From assembly GCF_000346485.2 (NCBI RefSeq), contig NZ_KQ976354.1, positions 8,608,039 to 8,672,038 on the forward strand: a DNA stretch of 64,000 nt, in the 5' to 3' direction. Every line of letters starts with the position of its first letter. Within the stretch, counting starts at the first letter, position 1. Made by a program: the position numbers and the translations under genes. This document shows positions 1 through 8,898 of this stretch, one piece after another. The DNA comes from Scytonema hofmannii PCC 7110 (lineage in GTDB: Bacteria > Cyanobacteriota > Cyanobacteriia > Cyanobacteriales > Nostocaceae). The notes under the pieces are model-generated. The model was not told the origin of the DNA, did not search any database, and saw nothing but the letters and a program-made list of their open reading frames with translations.

Positions 1-83
1 GCGATTGCTGTGACAAGTTGCGGTGTTACACCATCTTTGGGTGCATTGTCAATCAGCAATTGAATTTGTGCTTGTAAATCCAT
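1..83 (-). CDS. small conserved protein, 3' part outside window
   Basis: An open frame starts with ATG at 83 and reads leftwards out of the window; 27 codons are visible (MDLQAQIQLLIDNAPKDGVT...). It is divergent from hetZ. In Anabaena PCC 7120 a small gene (asl0098, as I remember it) lies in the same place and orientation, which is the main reason to call it real. No domain can be assigned from the visible N-terminus. The reading frame is too short to judge the function. Confidence 0.6.
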   Translation of the reverse strand, partial: MDLQAQIQLLIDNAPKDGVTPQLVTAI

Positions 84-123
84 AATTATCTGTAAACTGC
101 GAGTGGTGTTCATAACATCTAAG

Positions 124-158
124 CAGTGACCAGTAAGCAGTGACCAGTGACCAGTGAG
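124..158. repeat. heptamer tandem repeat CCAGTGA
   Basis: Imperfect tandem copies of the 7-mer CCAGTGA lie in the hetZ upstream region. The inverse form (ACTGGTC) recurs at 272-296, so the two tracts could pair across the intergenic space. The 84-356 gap otherwise shows no gene. Confidence 0.9.
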
Positions 159-271
159 CCTTTGGGTTTGCCTGGGGATCTAGAAGGGAAGCTTGCCTCT
201 AGTACTGGACTTACCGCCTACAGAATTGATTCACCAGTAAACATTGACCTATAAACAATTGATAACAGGTT

Positions 272-296
272 ACTGGTCACTGGTCACTGGTCACTG
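272..296. repeat. heptamer tandem repeat ACTGGTC
   Basis: Three to four copies of ACTGGTC, the reverse complement of the repeat at 124-158, end about 60 bases before the hetZ start codon. The tract may sit in the hetZ leader or promoter region. Confidence 0.9.
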
Positions 297-356
297 ATTA
301 AGAAGCAGGCTTACAGGTTGTACTCAAGTATGTTAGGGTCTTTTTAAAACTTGATT

Positions 357-1547
357 ATGAATTCAGCCGCAACCGTAACAATTCAGGGAGTAAGTTCTAT
401 CGGCGTGGAGGCGATATATCAACTCCTGTTTAAGGAGCTTCAGCAGTCAACTAAAGCTTCGGCTCCCAACTGTCGTGATGTGTCAACACGAATCGCTGCC
501 GAAGTTAACAGAATTTGCAGTGAGAGCAAGCGCATCCAAGCCGCCGGTGGTGTGGAAAACTCTGCGATCGCTCTAGCCAAACACAGGCTGCAACAGTGTC
601 TCAGGTACTACGAGTTGGGTTCTAATCGAGGTAGGGTAGAATTACATAGCACCTTAAGTGCGATTATTTATCGCTACATCAATCCCCCTCAAAGACAGTT
701 GAGCTATCAAGGACGGCTCGTTGTCATTGAAGATTTCTTACAGAGTTTTTACTTAGAATCCTTAAACGCTTTCCGACGAGAAAGCCAACTTACTGCTAGT
801 TATCGTCCGCAAACTCTGTTGGAATTGGCAGAGTATATGGCATTTACCGAACGCTATGCCAAAAGAAGGATTCCCTTACCTGGACGCCAGCAACAACTCA
901 TTATTCTTCGAGCACAAACATTTTCCCAACAACAACCACCGGAAACTTGTGTTGATATAGAACAAGCCGCAGAGGGAAGCGGCAATGAAGGCGATGGTTC
1001 TTGGGAAGATCCTGCAGTGCAGCAATTGCGAAGTGCAATGGCAACACAGCCAGAACCCGAACCCCAAGAAGACACTTTGCGTTCTGTAGTTGTTACAGAA
1101 TTGATGAACTACCTAGAAGAAAAACAACAATCAGACTGCGCTGATTACTTTTCCCTCCGCCTGCAAGATTTATCAGCACAGGAAATAGAGTCTATCTTAG
1201 GGTTAACACCAAGACAAAGAGATTATTTGCAACAACGATTTAAGTACCACTTAATTCGATTTGCGCTGTTGCATCGCTGGGAACTAGTGCATGAGTGGCT
1301 AGAAGCCGATTTACGCACTAACCTGGGATTGACACCACAGCAGTGGCAAATTTACACAACAAAACTGGACGATAAGCAAAGGTCTCTATTAGAGTTGAAA
1401 CAACAGGGAATACCTGATGAAAAGATTGCCAAAACTTTAGGGTTATCAATGGCACAATTGCAAAAACGGTGGTTTAAAATTCTTGAGTACGCTTGGGAAA
1501 TTCGTAACTCTTTAATATCCGGATCGGGTGCATCTACTCATGAATAG
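357..1547 (+). CDS. hetZ: heterocyst differentiation protein HetZ
   Basis: HetZ is a DNA-binding regulator needed early in heterocyst differentiation in Anabaena; it acts together with HetR and HetP. The product here is 396 aa, close to the roughly 400 aa of the Anabaena protein, and starts MNSAATVTIQG. A helix-turn-helix-like segment is visible near the C-terminus (about residues 340-380, with IPDEKIAKTLGLSMAQLQKR), resembling sigma region 4-type HTHs. I chose ATG 357 over the in-frame TTG at 351, which adds only two residues. The gene overlaps patU by 8 bases (ATGAATAG), so the two are probably translationally coupled. The assignment rests on recalled family resemblance and on the patU neighbour. 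Confidence 0.85.
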   Translation: MNSAATVTIQGVSSIGVEAIYQLLFKELQQSTKASAPNCRDVSTRIAAEVNRICSESKRIQAAGGVENSAIALAKHRLQQCLRYYELGSNRGRVELHSTLSAIIYRYINPPQRQLSYQGRLVVIEDFLQSFYLESLNAFRRESQLTASYRPQTLLELAEYMAFTERYAKRRIPLPGRQQQLIILRAQTFSQQQPPETCVDIEQAAEGSGNEGDGSWEDPAVQQLRSAMATQPEPEPQEDTLRSVVVTELMNYLEEKQQSDCADYFSLRLQDLSAQEIESILGLTPRQRDYLQQRFKYHLIRFALLHRWELVHEWLEADLRTNLGLTPQQWQIYTTKLDDKQRSLLELKQQGIPDEKIAKTLGLSMAQLQKRWFKILEYAWEIRNSLISGSGASTHE

Positions 1548-2523
1548 TGACTCAGAATCCTTACAAAACCAGTTGATTGCTTGGTTATTGGGCGACCCCC
1601 AAACAACTGAAGAAGGAAACTTGGTAGATTGTAAGGACGTTAAGGGGGTAAACAATCTAGATGAAACAGCCGCCGCTTCCAACGGTGGCGATTTTCGATC
1701 GAGACAACCACCCCAAACCTTTCAACTGGGAGAAATTCCTACTGTGCAAGAACGTTTCCAAGCCGTCCTTAAACGTCGGTTACAAATTCAATTAAAAAAC
1801 CCCCCGCCGCTATTCCCTTGGGAAAACCAACTGACAGACTACCCCGATTATGTAGACAAACCGTCAGTTGATTTGGTTCCGGTTTGGGGGTGGACGGCAC
1901 AGCAAGTCAAGCTGAATTTGCCGATTCTGTTACCGGAAAGAGTTTTCCAAATGTTACTGGAGAAGTGCCAAGGGTTAGTGTCGTCTTCATTACCATTGGG
2001 GACTAAACTAGTTCAAGCGGTGGAAAACCTCTTCCCTGCTGAGCCTGAGGTAATCAATGACATCGCCGGATTAGTGCTAAGAAGCCCCTATAGATCTGCC
2101 GTGGATGCTATAGAGACCATGCCGAATTTAGAAAGTAGCTACTCAGATTTACAGCCCCGCCAACAAATGGCACTGTCATTAATGGCAGCAAAACAGCTGT
2201 TAGAAAATTTGACGCTACCCATCGGAGCAACCGATCCACTTGTAGAAAGACAATGGTTAACTAGCTCAGGTGTTCTTACTTTAAAGGTGGAATACCAAAC
2301 CCAAGGACAAGTCACCAAGCTACGCGTTCAAAGCGAGTTACCTGGAGCGGGAATTTTAAATCTTCAGGGAGAAGCCTCTCAAGCAATGGTAGAGTCTTCA
2401 AGTCCGGGATGTGTAAGTGTCGAATTAAATGACATACAACTCAACCAGACTTACACCCTAGAAGTCGAGTTAAAAGAAATAGACACTAGACCACTTGTTT
2501 TTGTGATTGTTCCCACGGCGTAG
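1540..2523 (+). CDS. patU: heterocyst pattern protein PatU (single-gene form)
   Basis: PatU influences heterocyst spacing and always sits next to hetZ. In Anabaena PCC 7120 the gene is split into patU5 and patU3, whereas Nostoc punctiforme has one gene; the 327-aa uninterrupted frame here is the unsplit form. The N-terminal 60-70 residues are variable and acidic; the conserved part begins around PTVQERFQAVLKRRLQIQ and continues through LLPERVFQMLLEKCQG. No catalytic motif is visible. ATG 1540, which overlaps the hetZ stop, is preferred to GTG 1528. Downstream (2524-2756) there is no clear terminator. Confidence 0.8.
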   Translation: MNSDSESLQNQLIAWLLGDPQTTEEGNLVDCKDVKGVNNLDETAAASNGGDFRSRQPPQTFQLGEIPTVQERFQAVLKRRLQIQLKNPPPLFPWENQLTDYPDYVDKPSVDLVPVWGWTAQQVKLNLPILLPERVFQMLLEKCQGLVSSSLPLGTKLVQAVENLFPAEPEVINDIAGLVLRSPYRSAVDAIETMPNLESSYSDLQPRQQMALSLMAAKQLLENLTLPIGATDPLVERQWLTSSGVLTLKVEYQTQGQVTKLRVQSELPGAGILNLQGEASQAMVESSSPGCVSVELNDIQLNQTYTLEVELKEIDTRPLVFVIVPTA

Positions 2524-2756
2524 ATCGCTTTTGCCATCGCTAGCACCTTAAATTAATAAAACGCCATTGTGACGAAATGAAAATCCTGGTTTTGAGCAAT
2601 TCTCTTTTCAATTTAAAGCGTCATTAGGGCGTCTACAGAAAGCTGCTATGAGGAAGACACGAAGAAGGGGTACGGTTTGACCGACTCGCTTGGTGTTTGT
2701 AGCGTCCAAGATTGCCGCTTTGATTACATACCCATAGACTGCTTTCTTGCTTTTAA

Positions 2757-5081
2757 ATGATTAACAAATCCAGGATGAATTGGCGTCTACCTGTTGTCGA
2801 TCTCTTGCGGCAAAGCATGCAGGAGACGCCATTGGTGGAAGTAGAAAATACAATTACCTTACGGGTGCTAGTGCTAGCGTTGGTGGTTGTTGGGATTATC
2901 GCCACGGATATTGCTGCAGAGACTAAATTTAGTTTTTGGGCAGTACCCTTTTCAGTCGTTGGCGCGATTTGGAGTTACCACCGTCGCCGCGAACGTAATG
3001 TCTCGGTTAAGTTTTGTATTGCCATAGGCATGTTGGCAGCACTGGGTGCTTTTTTTGGCAGATTATTTGGCGAGCTAAATGACACGCGTTTGGCTTTAGC
3101 GGAGTTATTAATTCAACTCCAAGTGCTTCACAGCTTTGATATGCCCCGTCGCAAAGACTTGGGTTATTCAATTGTCATCGGGTTGATTTTGCTCGGTGTC
3201 GCCGCAACACTGAGTCAAACGCTAGCATTTGCGCCAGTGCTGCTGTTATTTTTGGCAATTGCTTTGCCGACCTTAGTGCTTGATTACCGTTCTCGGCTAG
3301 GATTTCAAAAATTTGTTGCGTTCCCTGGTTCAACCAGGGAACAACAAAAAACTTCTTCTTTTTTAAGTTGGAAATTTCTTTTCTTCAATTTTTTAATAAT
3401 TGTGGTAGCGGGACTGGGTATTTTTGCTGTCTTACCCAGAGTTCCCGGCTATCAACTGCGAATGTTCCCAGTCAGCGCTCCGATTAATGTTAAAGGAGAG
3501 TTTACCGGGCGTAGTATTATTAACCCAGGTTATATGCGCCGAGGTAACGATCCCAAAAATCAAGGTGCTGCTTCCAGTGGATTGGGAGAAAATCAACCGG
3601 GTATTCCCGGAAAAGTAAATGATAATTTTTATTACGGTTTTAGCAGCCAAATAAATCAAAACCTGCGGGGAGAGATGAAACCCAAAGTTGTGATGCGAGT
3701 GCGATCGCAGAGCAAAGGTTTTTGGCGAGTCTTGGGGTTTGACCGCTACACGGGTAAAGGTTGGGAAATTTCTCGCTCCGAGCAAGTTGAAACAATCAAG
3801 CGCTCTCCTTGGTCTTTCCAAATTTTTCTGCCTAGAGCCATCAACACCGGTCAAAGTCAGGATGTAGTACAAACGTATACAGTTGTGTCGGATTTGCCCA
3901 ACTTAATCCCAGCCATGGCACATCCCAAAGAAATCTACTTTCCGACACCAATAGTCGCGGTGGATAAAGAAGGCGGGTTGCGAGCACCTGTTGAATTGTC
4001 AGAAGGTTTAACTTACACGGTGGTTTCAGAAGTACCCCTTCGCGATCGCACTTCGTTGAGAACAGCTTCAACCAAGTATCCAGAGAGTTTTAAAAAGCAC
4101 TACCTACAAATCCCTGATGGAATTGCCGAAAAAGTCAAAAAACACACTGAAGGAATATTAGCCAACTACAATCTTGAACGGGTAGGTAAGTCTCAAAAAG
4201 CCCTGGAATCACCCTATGAAATAGCTCTTTACTTGGCTCAGTATTTAAAGCAACACTATAATTTTCCAGATAATCCTTTAGAATTGCCCTACCTGAGTGA
4301 AAAAGAAGACCTGGTAGAAACTTTTTTGTTCAAGCACAAAGGAGGTTACCCAGACCACTTTTCCACAGTACTGACAGTGATGCTGCGTTCCATAGGTATA
4401 CCAGCGAGGTTGGTAGCGGGATTTAGTCCGGGAGAATTTAATCCATTTACGGGAATGTACGTTGTCCGCAATACTGACGCTTACGCAATGACAGAAGTTT
4501 ACTTTCCCAAATATGGCTGGTTTGCCTTTGACCCAATCCCAAATCATCCCCTGATTCCCCCTTCGGTGGAAGACACAGAAACATTTAGTGTTCTGCATCA
4601 ATTTTGGAACTGGGTAGCTGGGTGGTTGCCAACTCCAGTCAAAGGTTTTCTCACCACCATATTTGGAACAATATTCAATTGGATTTTCAGAGCATTGTCG
4701 TGGTTTATCTCATTATTTAGCCAAGGTTGGGCTGGAGCGATGGCGGGATTAACGGTAGGAACAGCATTCGCCTTTTGTAGTTGGATGGCATGGCGTTTGT
4801 GGAGACAGTGGCGCGATCGTTTGAGGCTAAGTAAATTACCGCCAATGGAAAGCCTCTATCAACAAATGCTCAAATGGACAGATCAAAAAGGTTTAGGTAA
4901 ACATCCAGCACAAACACCTCTAGAGTTTGCTCGCGGATCTTACGACCATCATGCCTTTGGAATTGCCGAAGTCATTGACGAAATATGCCAAGCTTACGTA
5001 AGTTGGCGTTATGGTGGCTATGCTCCTGACTTAAATCGGCTGCAACAAAGATGGCGAGAGTTAAATAAAACACCTAAGTAG
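2757..5081 (+). CDS. TgpA-like membrane protein with degenerate transglutaminase-like domain
   Basis: The 774-aa product has the layout of the DUF3488/transglutaminase-like (TgpA) family: about six hydrophobic segments in the first 230 residues, a large extracytoplasmic middle part, a transglutaminase-like core (about 480-600), one or two membrane segments near 630-690 and a cytoplasmic tail with a DUF4129-like end (PAQTPLEFARG). In active members the core reads GYCEHF and SDAHAW. Here the equivalents are GYPDHF, with Pro532 at the Cys position, and TDAYAM, with Tyr576 at the His position, while the downstream FDP is kept. The enzyme triad is therefore broken although the fold looks intact. 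A start at ATG 2775 (MNWRLPV) is also possible. Function is unknown; a non-catalytic envelope role is an inference. Confidence 0.8.
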   Translation: MINKSRMNWRLPVVDLLRQSMQETPLVEVENTITLRVLVLALVVVGIIATDIAAETKFSFWAVPFSVVGAIWSYHRRRERNVSVKFCIAIGMLAALGAFFGRLFGELNDTRLALAELLIQLQVLHSFDMPRRKDLGYSIVIGLILLGVAATLSQTLAFAPVLLLFLAIALPTLVLDYRSRLGFQKFVAFPGSTREQQKTSSFLSWKFLFFNFLIIVVAGLGIFAVLPRVPGYQLRMFPVSAPINVKGEFTGRSIINPGYMRRGNDPKNQGAASSGLGENQPGIPGKVNDNFYYGFSSQINQNLRGEMKPKVVMRVRSQSKGFWRVLGFDRYTGKGWEISRSEQVETIKRSPWSFQIFLPRAINTGQSQDVVQTYTVVSDLPNLIPAMAHPKEIYFPTPIVAVDKEGGLRAPVELSEGLTYTVVSEVPLRDRTSLRTASTKYPESFKKHYLQIPDGIAEKVKKHTEGILANYNLERVGKSQKALESPYEIALYLAQYLKQHYNFPDNPLELPYLSEKEDLVETFLFKHKGGYPDHFSTVLTVMLRSIGIPARLVAGFSPGEFNPFTGMYVVRNTDAYAMTEVYFPKYGWFAFDPIPNHPLIPPSVEDTETFSVLHQFWNWVAGWLPTPVKGFLTTIFGTIFNWIFRALSWFISLFSQGWAGAMAGLTVGTAFAFCSWMAWRLWRQWRDRLRLSKLPPMESLYQQMLKWTDQKGLGKHPAQTPLEFARGSYDHHAFGIAEVIDEICQAYVSWRYGGYAPDLNRLQQRWRELNKTPK

Positions 5082-5089
5082 CTGAAAAA

Positions 5090-5114
5090 GGGAGTCGGGA
5101 GTCGGGAGTCGGGA
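5090..5114. repeat. heptamer tandem repeat GGGAGTC
   Basis: Three copies of GGGAGTC directly follow the stop codon of the transglutaminase-like gene. This is another sequence variant of the period-7 repeats scattered through the window. Confidence 0.85.
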
Positions 5115-5169
5115 AGGAAAAGTTTCATGATTGGTGATGAACTTTTTTTATTGAGACCGCCTCCCGAAT

Positions 5170-5382
5170 TTACTTTGTCAAACTCTGAAGAAACGCTTGC
5201 TTAGCCTCAAAATGCTTCCTAACCTCCGAAGGAGTCAAGAGTAAAACCGTTGTTTCAGGTCGAATTGGTTGCAACAAAGTATTTTGACTGCAATGAGAAT
5301 CACTTGCTTTTCGGTACGTGCAATCAGCATTTATACCAGGTATCCGAAAGTAATCGCCTACTTGTAATTCTTGAAAAGTCAT
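5170..5382 (-). CDS. small conserved hypothetical protein
   Basis: A 70-aa frame (MTFQELQVGDYFRIPG...) with the look of the many short cyanobacterial proteins that open with a F-x-E-L-x-V-G-D-x-F motif. It carries two Cys residues, and its C-terminus reads TPSEVRKHFEAKQAFLQSL. No function can be assigned. No strong ribosome binding site is visible upstream of ATG 5382. The opposite-strand frame at 5250-5468 is regarded as its shadow. Called on composition and motif style only. Confidence 0.55.
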   Translation of the reverse strand: MTFQELQVGDYFRIPGINADCTYRKASDSHCSQNTLLQPIRPETTVLLLTPSEVRKHFEAKQAFLQSLTK

Positions 5383-5724
5383 CAGACATATTTAAAGGTA
5401 TTAATATTACCATCATAACGTTGCTGGCTGAAGCCGTTGCAATGAAAAAGTTTTATAACCAATCATGAAAATCCTTCTTCCCTACTCCCCACTCCCCATT
5501 TTCCTGACATAACAAGTCAAGTTATTAGCTTGACTCAGTATACTTTACCTATATCCTTAGATAGATTTTTAATGCTGTTAGGTCAGAAATAGCTAAAAAA
5601 AGCGGTTCTTACCTAAAAACTTGAATTGGCTTTGATTTATTCGTTGTAACTCCTGTTTTTTATGGATAACATGGAAAATAGTTCAAATTAAGCTTCTCAC
5701 ACCACGTTTGGCGTCAGTTTTGTT
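5383..5724. other. intergenic region upstream of remA-like gene
   Basis: No gene is seen. The stretch contains a short GGGAGTG-type repeat on the minus strand (about 5480-5500) and a 7-bp inverted repeat, AGTCAAG/CTTGACT with a 7-base loop (5515-5535). Promoter elements for the gene at 5725 are likely here but none is clear enough to mark. Confidence 0.5.
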
Positions 5725-5991
5725 ATGGACATTCAGTTAATCAACATCGGTTTCGGCAATATTGTCTCTGCCAACCGAGTCGTTGCCATAGTTAGTCCAG
5801 AGTCTGCTCCAATCAAACGAATCATTACCGATGCACGCGATCGGGGTCAGCTCGTAGATGCAACTTATGGGCGGCGTACTAGGGCTGTCATTATCACTGA
5901 TTCAAGTCATGTTATTCTTTCAGCAATTCAGCCGGAGACGGTAGCAAATCGCTTCGTGATGACTCGCGAACATCAAACTGTAGATAATTGA
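5725..5991 (+). CDS. RemA/DUF370 family DNA-binding protein
   Basis: The 88-aa product matches the DUF370 family: it starts with L-I-N-I-G-F-G-N and has the conserved stretches [11 protein letters not shown] and [10 protein letters not shown]. In Bacillus subtilis RemA is a DNA-binding activator of matrix genes, and the gene commonly lies just before gmk, as it does here (130 bases upstream). In cyanobacteria its role is not established, so only the family call is firm. It is one of the shortest well-conserved genes in the window and has no membrane segment or signal peptide. Confidence 0.9.
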   Translation: MDIQLINIGFGNIVSANRVVAIVSPESAPIKRIITDARDRGQLVDATYGRRTRAVIITDSSHVILSAIQPETVANRFVMTREHQTVDN

Positions 5992-6165
5992 CAAATGGAG
6001 GTTACAAACCCTATCCTATTTTGACAACATCAGCAGTACCATGTGGATTAAACTAGTTCTATGTTAATAAGACTACAAACGCGTTAGTCGATAGTCGCCC
6101 TGCCAGCTAATGAAAGACTAATGACTCTTGAGCTAGGTTTATCGATCAATTCACAGGTTAAGCGG

Positions 6166-6765
6166 ATGATGCAAGTTTTATCCACCAGAAGTGGTGCTAC
6201 TACCAAAGAATGCCCCCCTATTAGCAGGCTAATTATTTTGACTGGTCCGAGTGGAGTAGGTAAAGGTACTTTAATGCGAAGTCTTCTACAGCGTCATTCG
6301 GATCTGCATTATTCCGTATCCGTGACGACTCGGCCTCCTCGTCCTGGAGAAATCGACGGAAAACACTATAACTTTATCAGCCATGGTGAGTTTGAAAAAT
6401 TAGTCGCGGCTGGCGAATTACTGGAGTGGGCGGAATATGCGGGTAACTATTACGGTACTCCCCGTGAAACCGTAATTAACCAAATTCGCTCTGGTAAATG
6501 TGTCGTATTAGAAATTGAGTTAGAAGGAGCACGACAAGTTCGCGCTTCTTTTAAAGGCGCTCGCAGCATTTTTATTTTGCCGCCCTCTATAGAGGAATTA
6601 GAAAAAAGGATACGCGGTCGCGCTCAAGATTCAGAAGAGGCGATCGCACGCCGTTTGCGCCGCGCCAAAGAAGAAATTAGCGCCGCCAATGAATTTGAGA
6701 TTCAAATCGTGAATGACGACCTAGAATCCGCACTAAAGGCTGTCGAAGCAGCTATTTTTGATTAG
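6166..6765 (+). CDS. gmk: guanylate kinase
   Basis: Guanylate kinase phosphorylates GMP to GDP with ATP in the cytoplasm. The P-loop GPSGVGKGT is near residue 27, followed by the GMP-binding segments TTRPPRPGE and GKHYNFIS and the lid region RRLRRAKEE. Starting at ATG 6166 ([10 protein letters not shown]) gives 199 aa, the usual cyanobacterial length; the frame stays open to ATG 6121, which would add 15 residues without obvious conservation. It follows a DUF370 gene, a pairing seen across bacteria. The stop codon is followed at once by inverted TTAGTGG/CCACTAA heptamers (6764-6806) that could act as a hairpin. Confidence 0.95.
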   Translation: MMQVLSTRSGATTKECPPISRLIILTGPSGVGKGTLMRSLLQRHSDLHYSVSVTTRPPRPGEIDGKHYNFISHGEFEKLVAAGELLEWAEYAGNYYGTPRETVINQIRSGKCVVLEIELEGARQVRASFKGARSIFILPPSIEELEKRIRGRAQDSEEAIARRLRRAKEEISAANEFEIQIVNDDLESALKAVEAAIFD

Positions 6766-6822
6766 TGGTTAGTGGTTGGTGGTTAACAACTAACCACTAA
6801 CCACTATCTATTAACTATTAAC
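6764..6822. repeat. inverted heptamer repeats TTAGTGG / CCACTAA
   Basis: Copies of TTAGTGG are followed by the inverse CCACTAA and then by TTAACTA-type units. The arrangement can fold into a hairpin between the convergent gmk and psaL genes and may serve as a terminator for either. Confidence 0.8.
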
Positions 6823-7345
6823 CAAACAGACCTTGAATAGACCCTAAGTTACTAGTCAACAAGTAAGCGACAACCGCGCCACCAATACCACCGATTAAAA
6901 AAGCGCTGGCAAAGTTGTTCCAGCCTTCTCCGGATTTAAAAGCATCTGGAGGATTGGGTGTGGTAACAGTAACGTGAGGCTGAGGTGGATTGCTGTTGGC
7001 ATATAGAGATAGAGAAGCAGTCGCAATCACAATCAAGCCCAGGGTTCCTAATAAACCTGCTAGGTTCGCATTGTCGGTATCGCGCAGAGGACCCAATTTG
7101 GCAAAAGGACCAAAGATCCAGTAACCATGAGCCATGCCAATTTCCAACCCACGTCTAAAAGTAGTGAGTCCAGGACGGTACGCAGGTAAGTTGTTGATGT
7201 ACCACTTGGTTAAAGGAGAAGCACTGATTGGTGTTTCCAAGTTGCCTCTCTGAGGGTCCCGCCATTCTGGAAAAACAACCTCGCGATTTCTAGCATCGCT
7301 TGGATTATTTTTTGACGCATCTACGGCTTGTGCTATATCTGCCAT
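6818..7345 (-). CDS. psaL: photosystem I subunit XI (PsaL)
   Basis: PsaL is the thylakoid-membrane subunit at the centre of photosystem I trimers or tetramers. The 175-aa product shows the family features: a soluble N-terminus with PISASPLTKWYINNLPAYRPGL, the segment RRGLEIGMAHGYWIFGPFAKLGPLR, and hydrophobic helices around residues 95-115 and 145-170. The length is typical of heterocystous cyanobacteria. It lies downstream of psaF and psaJ on the same strand but 534 bases from psaJ, so it probably has its own promoter. Confidence 0.97.
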   Translation of the reverse strand: MADIAQAVDASKNNPSDARNREVVFPEWRDPQRGNLETPISASPLTKWYINNLPAYRPGLTTFRRGLEIGMAHGYWIFGPFAKLGPLRDTDNANLAGLLGTLGLIVIATASLSLYANSNPPQPHVTVTTPNPPDAFKSGEGWNNFASAFLIGGIGGAVVAYLLTSNLGSIQGLFG

Positions 7346-7489
7346 ACTTTTATGTTTGCCTCTAGATAAAATGATGGCTTTATTTCAAGTTAATAATAAT
7401 TGTTAATCTTAGCTAAATTTCACTTTTACTACCGAACTTTATAAAAATTAATTTGGTTTTTAAAATGCTCAAACCCTTACATTTAAAAT

Positions 7490-7593
7490 ATAGCAATCCT
7501 AAATTATTCATGAGATAAAGAAACCCGGTATCTGAGAGATACCGTGGTTTGATGAGGCTCAGCATTTTCTCACAAATCCAATAAGATTGCTAT
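7490..7593. repeat. MITE-like inverted repeat with central hairpin
   Basis: Ends are ATAGCAATCCT (7490-7500) and AAGATTGCTAT (7583-7593), an inverted pair with one mismatch. In the centre, CGGTATCT/AGATACCG around GAG (7526-7544) extends outward to AAACC/GGTTT. The layout suggests a small non-autonomous element or structured transcript in the 534-base psaL-psaJ gap. The rest of the gap is AT-rich with further heptamer-like TTAGAAG/CTAACTC tracts; no other gene is seen. Confidence 0.65.
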
Positions 7594-7879
7594 ATGAGTA
7601 AATTTTTTCATCACAATTCTTTATTTAAATCAACAGGACTATGATTTAATTTTTGAAATATTACGTAGGTAGGTAGTTAAAATTTTTCATCAATCATTTT
7701 TTATGATTACTATATGAGTTAGAAGCTAAAAGTTACGAGTTAGGATTTATAATCTATGAGTTTCTGAAGAAAATTTCTTCGGAGAAATTTAGACAGGGAA
7801 AGATGCCTACTTCTAAAAACTCTAGACTCAATATCTAACTCTTAACTCCTAACTTCTAACGTCTAACTGTTATCCCCTA

Positions 7880-8011
7880 CTACGGCAGTGGATGAAAAAG
7901 TAGGTCAGGGAAGAAGTAGTTAAACACAATCAACACAACAGCAGTGAAAATTAAATTGGCAAACAACAGAACTGGTGCCAATGAAAGATATCCAAGAAAA
8001 TTATTTTGCAT
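7880..8011 (-). CDS. psaJ: photosystem I subunit IX (PsaJ)
   Basis: A 43-aa frame, too short for a usual gene threshold, encodes one hydrophobic helix followed by the diagnostic C-terminus FFPDLLFHPLP of PsaJ. PsaJ is a single-span subunit beside PsaF in photosystem I. The N-terminus (MQNNFLGYLSLAPVLL) keeps the S-x-AP motif of the family. A GGGAGA sequence lies about 7 bases before ATG 8011. It is 114 bases downstream of psaF on the same strand, the usual psaF-psaJ order. Confidence 0.92.
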   Translation of the reverse strand: MQNNFLGYLSLAPVLLFANLIFTAVVLIVFNYFFPDLLFHPLP

Positions 8012-8050
8012 GAAACGTTCTCCCAGTAAGTCAATTGATTTAGAATTACT

Positions 8051-8130
8051 TAGTTAATAGTTAGTTGTTAGTGGTTAGTGGAACTACTTGTCTACTAATA
8101 ACTACTAACTACTAACCACTAACTACTAAC
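8051..8130. repeat. heptamer repeats GTTAGTT/TTAGTGG and inverse
   Basis: A tract of GTTAGTT- and TTAGTGG-type heptamers followed by their inverse (AACTACT, CCACTAA) fills the space between psaF and psaJ. It can form a hairpin within a psaF-psaJ transcript, and the last copies reach the psaF stop codon. Confidence 0.8.
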
Positions 8131-8623
8131 GCGGTGAAATGGGAATTTCTTCATCCTTGGCTGTTAATTGACCTGAAAGGAATTCTTGCAGTGCAGCTAT
8201 AGGCCAAGTAAAGCCAGAAATCATAAGGGGTAGAGCTTTAGCCACGTCAATCTTGACTTCTCCCCATTCCACATCTCCACCTTCTGCCTTATTTTTCTGT
8301 AGATAGGTACGACCTACCCAACCAATCCAACCAGCAATGTAAAGGAAAAGAATACTAGGAATGAGAAAGTCTCCAGCACGATCCAAACGACCATCCACAA
8401 TCAGGTGAGGAAGACCTTCAGGACCGCACAGGGCTTGAGAATAACGCTCAAAGCGCTTTTCCCCTGATGCGGGGTCAAAAGTAGTAGGGCGGGCAGTTTG
8501 TACCCGCTCTAGGAAAGCAGGCGATTCTTTGCAAGGAACTAGACCCGCACCTAAAGCTAGCGCTTTAGGAGCAAAGTTGAACCAAACACAAATCGATACA
8601 ATCAGAGCAAACAAGCATCGCAT
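8126..8623 (-). CDS. psaF: photosystem I subunit III (PsaF)
   Basis: PsaF is the photosystem I subunit with a lumenal N-terminal domain. The 165-aa precursor has a signal peptide ([15 protein letters not shown]...ALA), then [18 protein letters not shown], the second Cys in [15 protein letters not shown], and membrane helices around residues 85-105 and 135-155. The start at ATG 8623 is preceded by AAAAGGA at good spacing, so the longer frame up to 8686 is rejected. The two lumenal Cys residues and the mature length fit the cyanobacterial family. Confidence 0.97.
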   Translation of the reverse strand: MRCLFALIVSICVWFNFAPKALALGAGLVPCKESPAFLERVQTARPTTFDPASGEKRFERYSQALCGPEGLPHLIVDGRLDRAGDFLIPSILFLYIAGWIGWVGRTYLQKNKAEGGDVEWGEVKIDVAKALPLMISGFTWPIAALQEFLSGQLTAKDEEIPISPR

Positions 8624-8898
8624 GGAGTTGTTTCCTTTTATTACGAAACAAAAAGTTGTCTGTACAAAACGAAGCGGCTTGTACAACCTTGATTTGCAAA
8701 GTTAGCAAGTCATCACTAGCAAGTCATCATACTCTTGAGCGTGAACCGAGTAAAGTTGAAGTAAATAAAAGTTAAAGCTTCTCAATGGGAATGGGGAGTG
8801 GGGAGTGGTGAGTGGGGGATGGGCAAAACCACTCCTATTTACTATCCTGTTAATAAAACGTTTTAATCTCCCCCTACTCCCTACTCCCTTATTCCACA

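Noticed and set aside
124-300. Tandem repeats resembling a CRISPR array
   Set aside because: The unit is 7 bases with no spacers and no cas genes anywhere in the window; the same holds for all other heptamer tracts.
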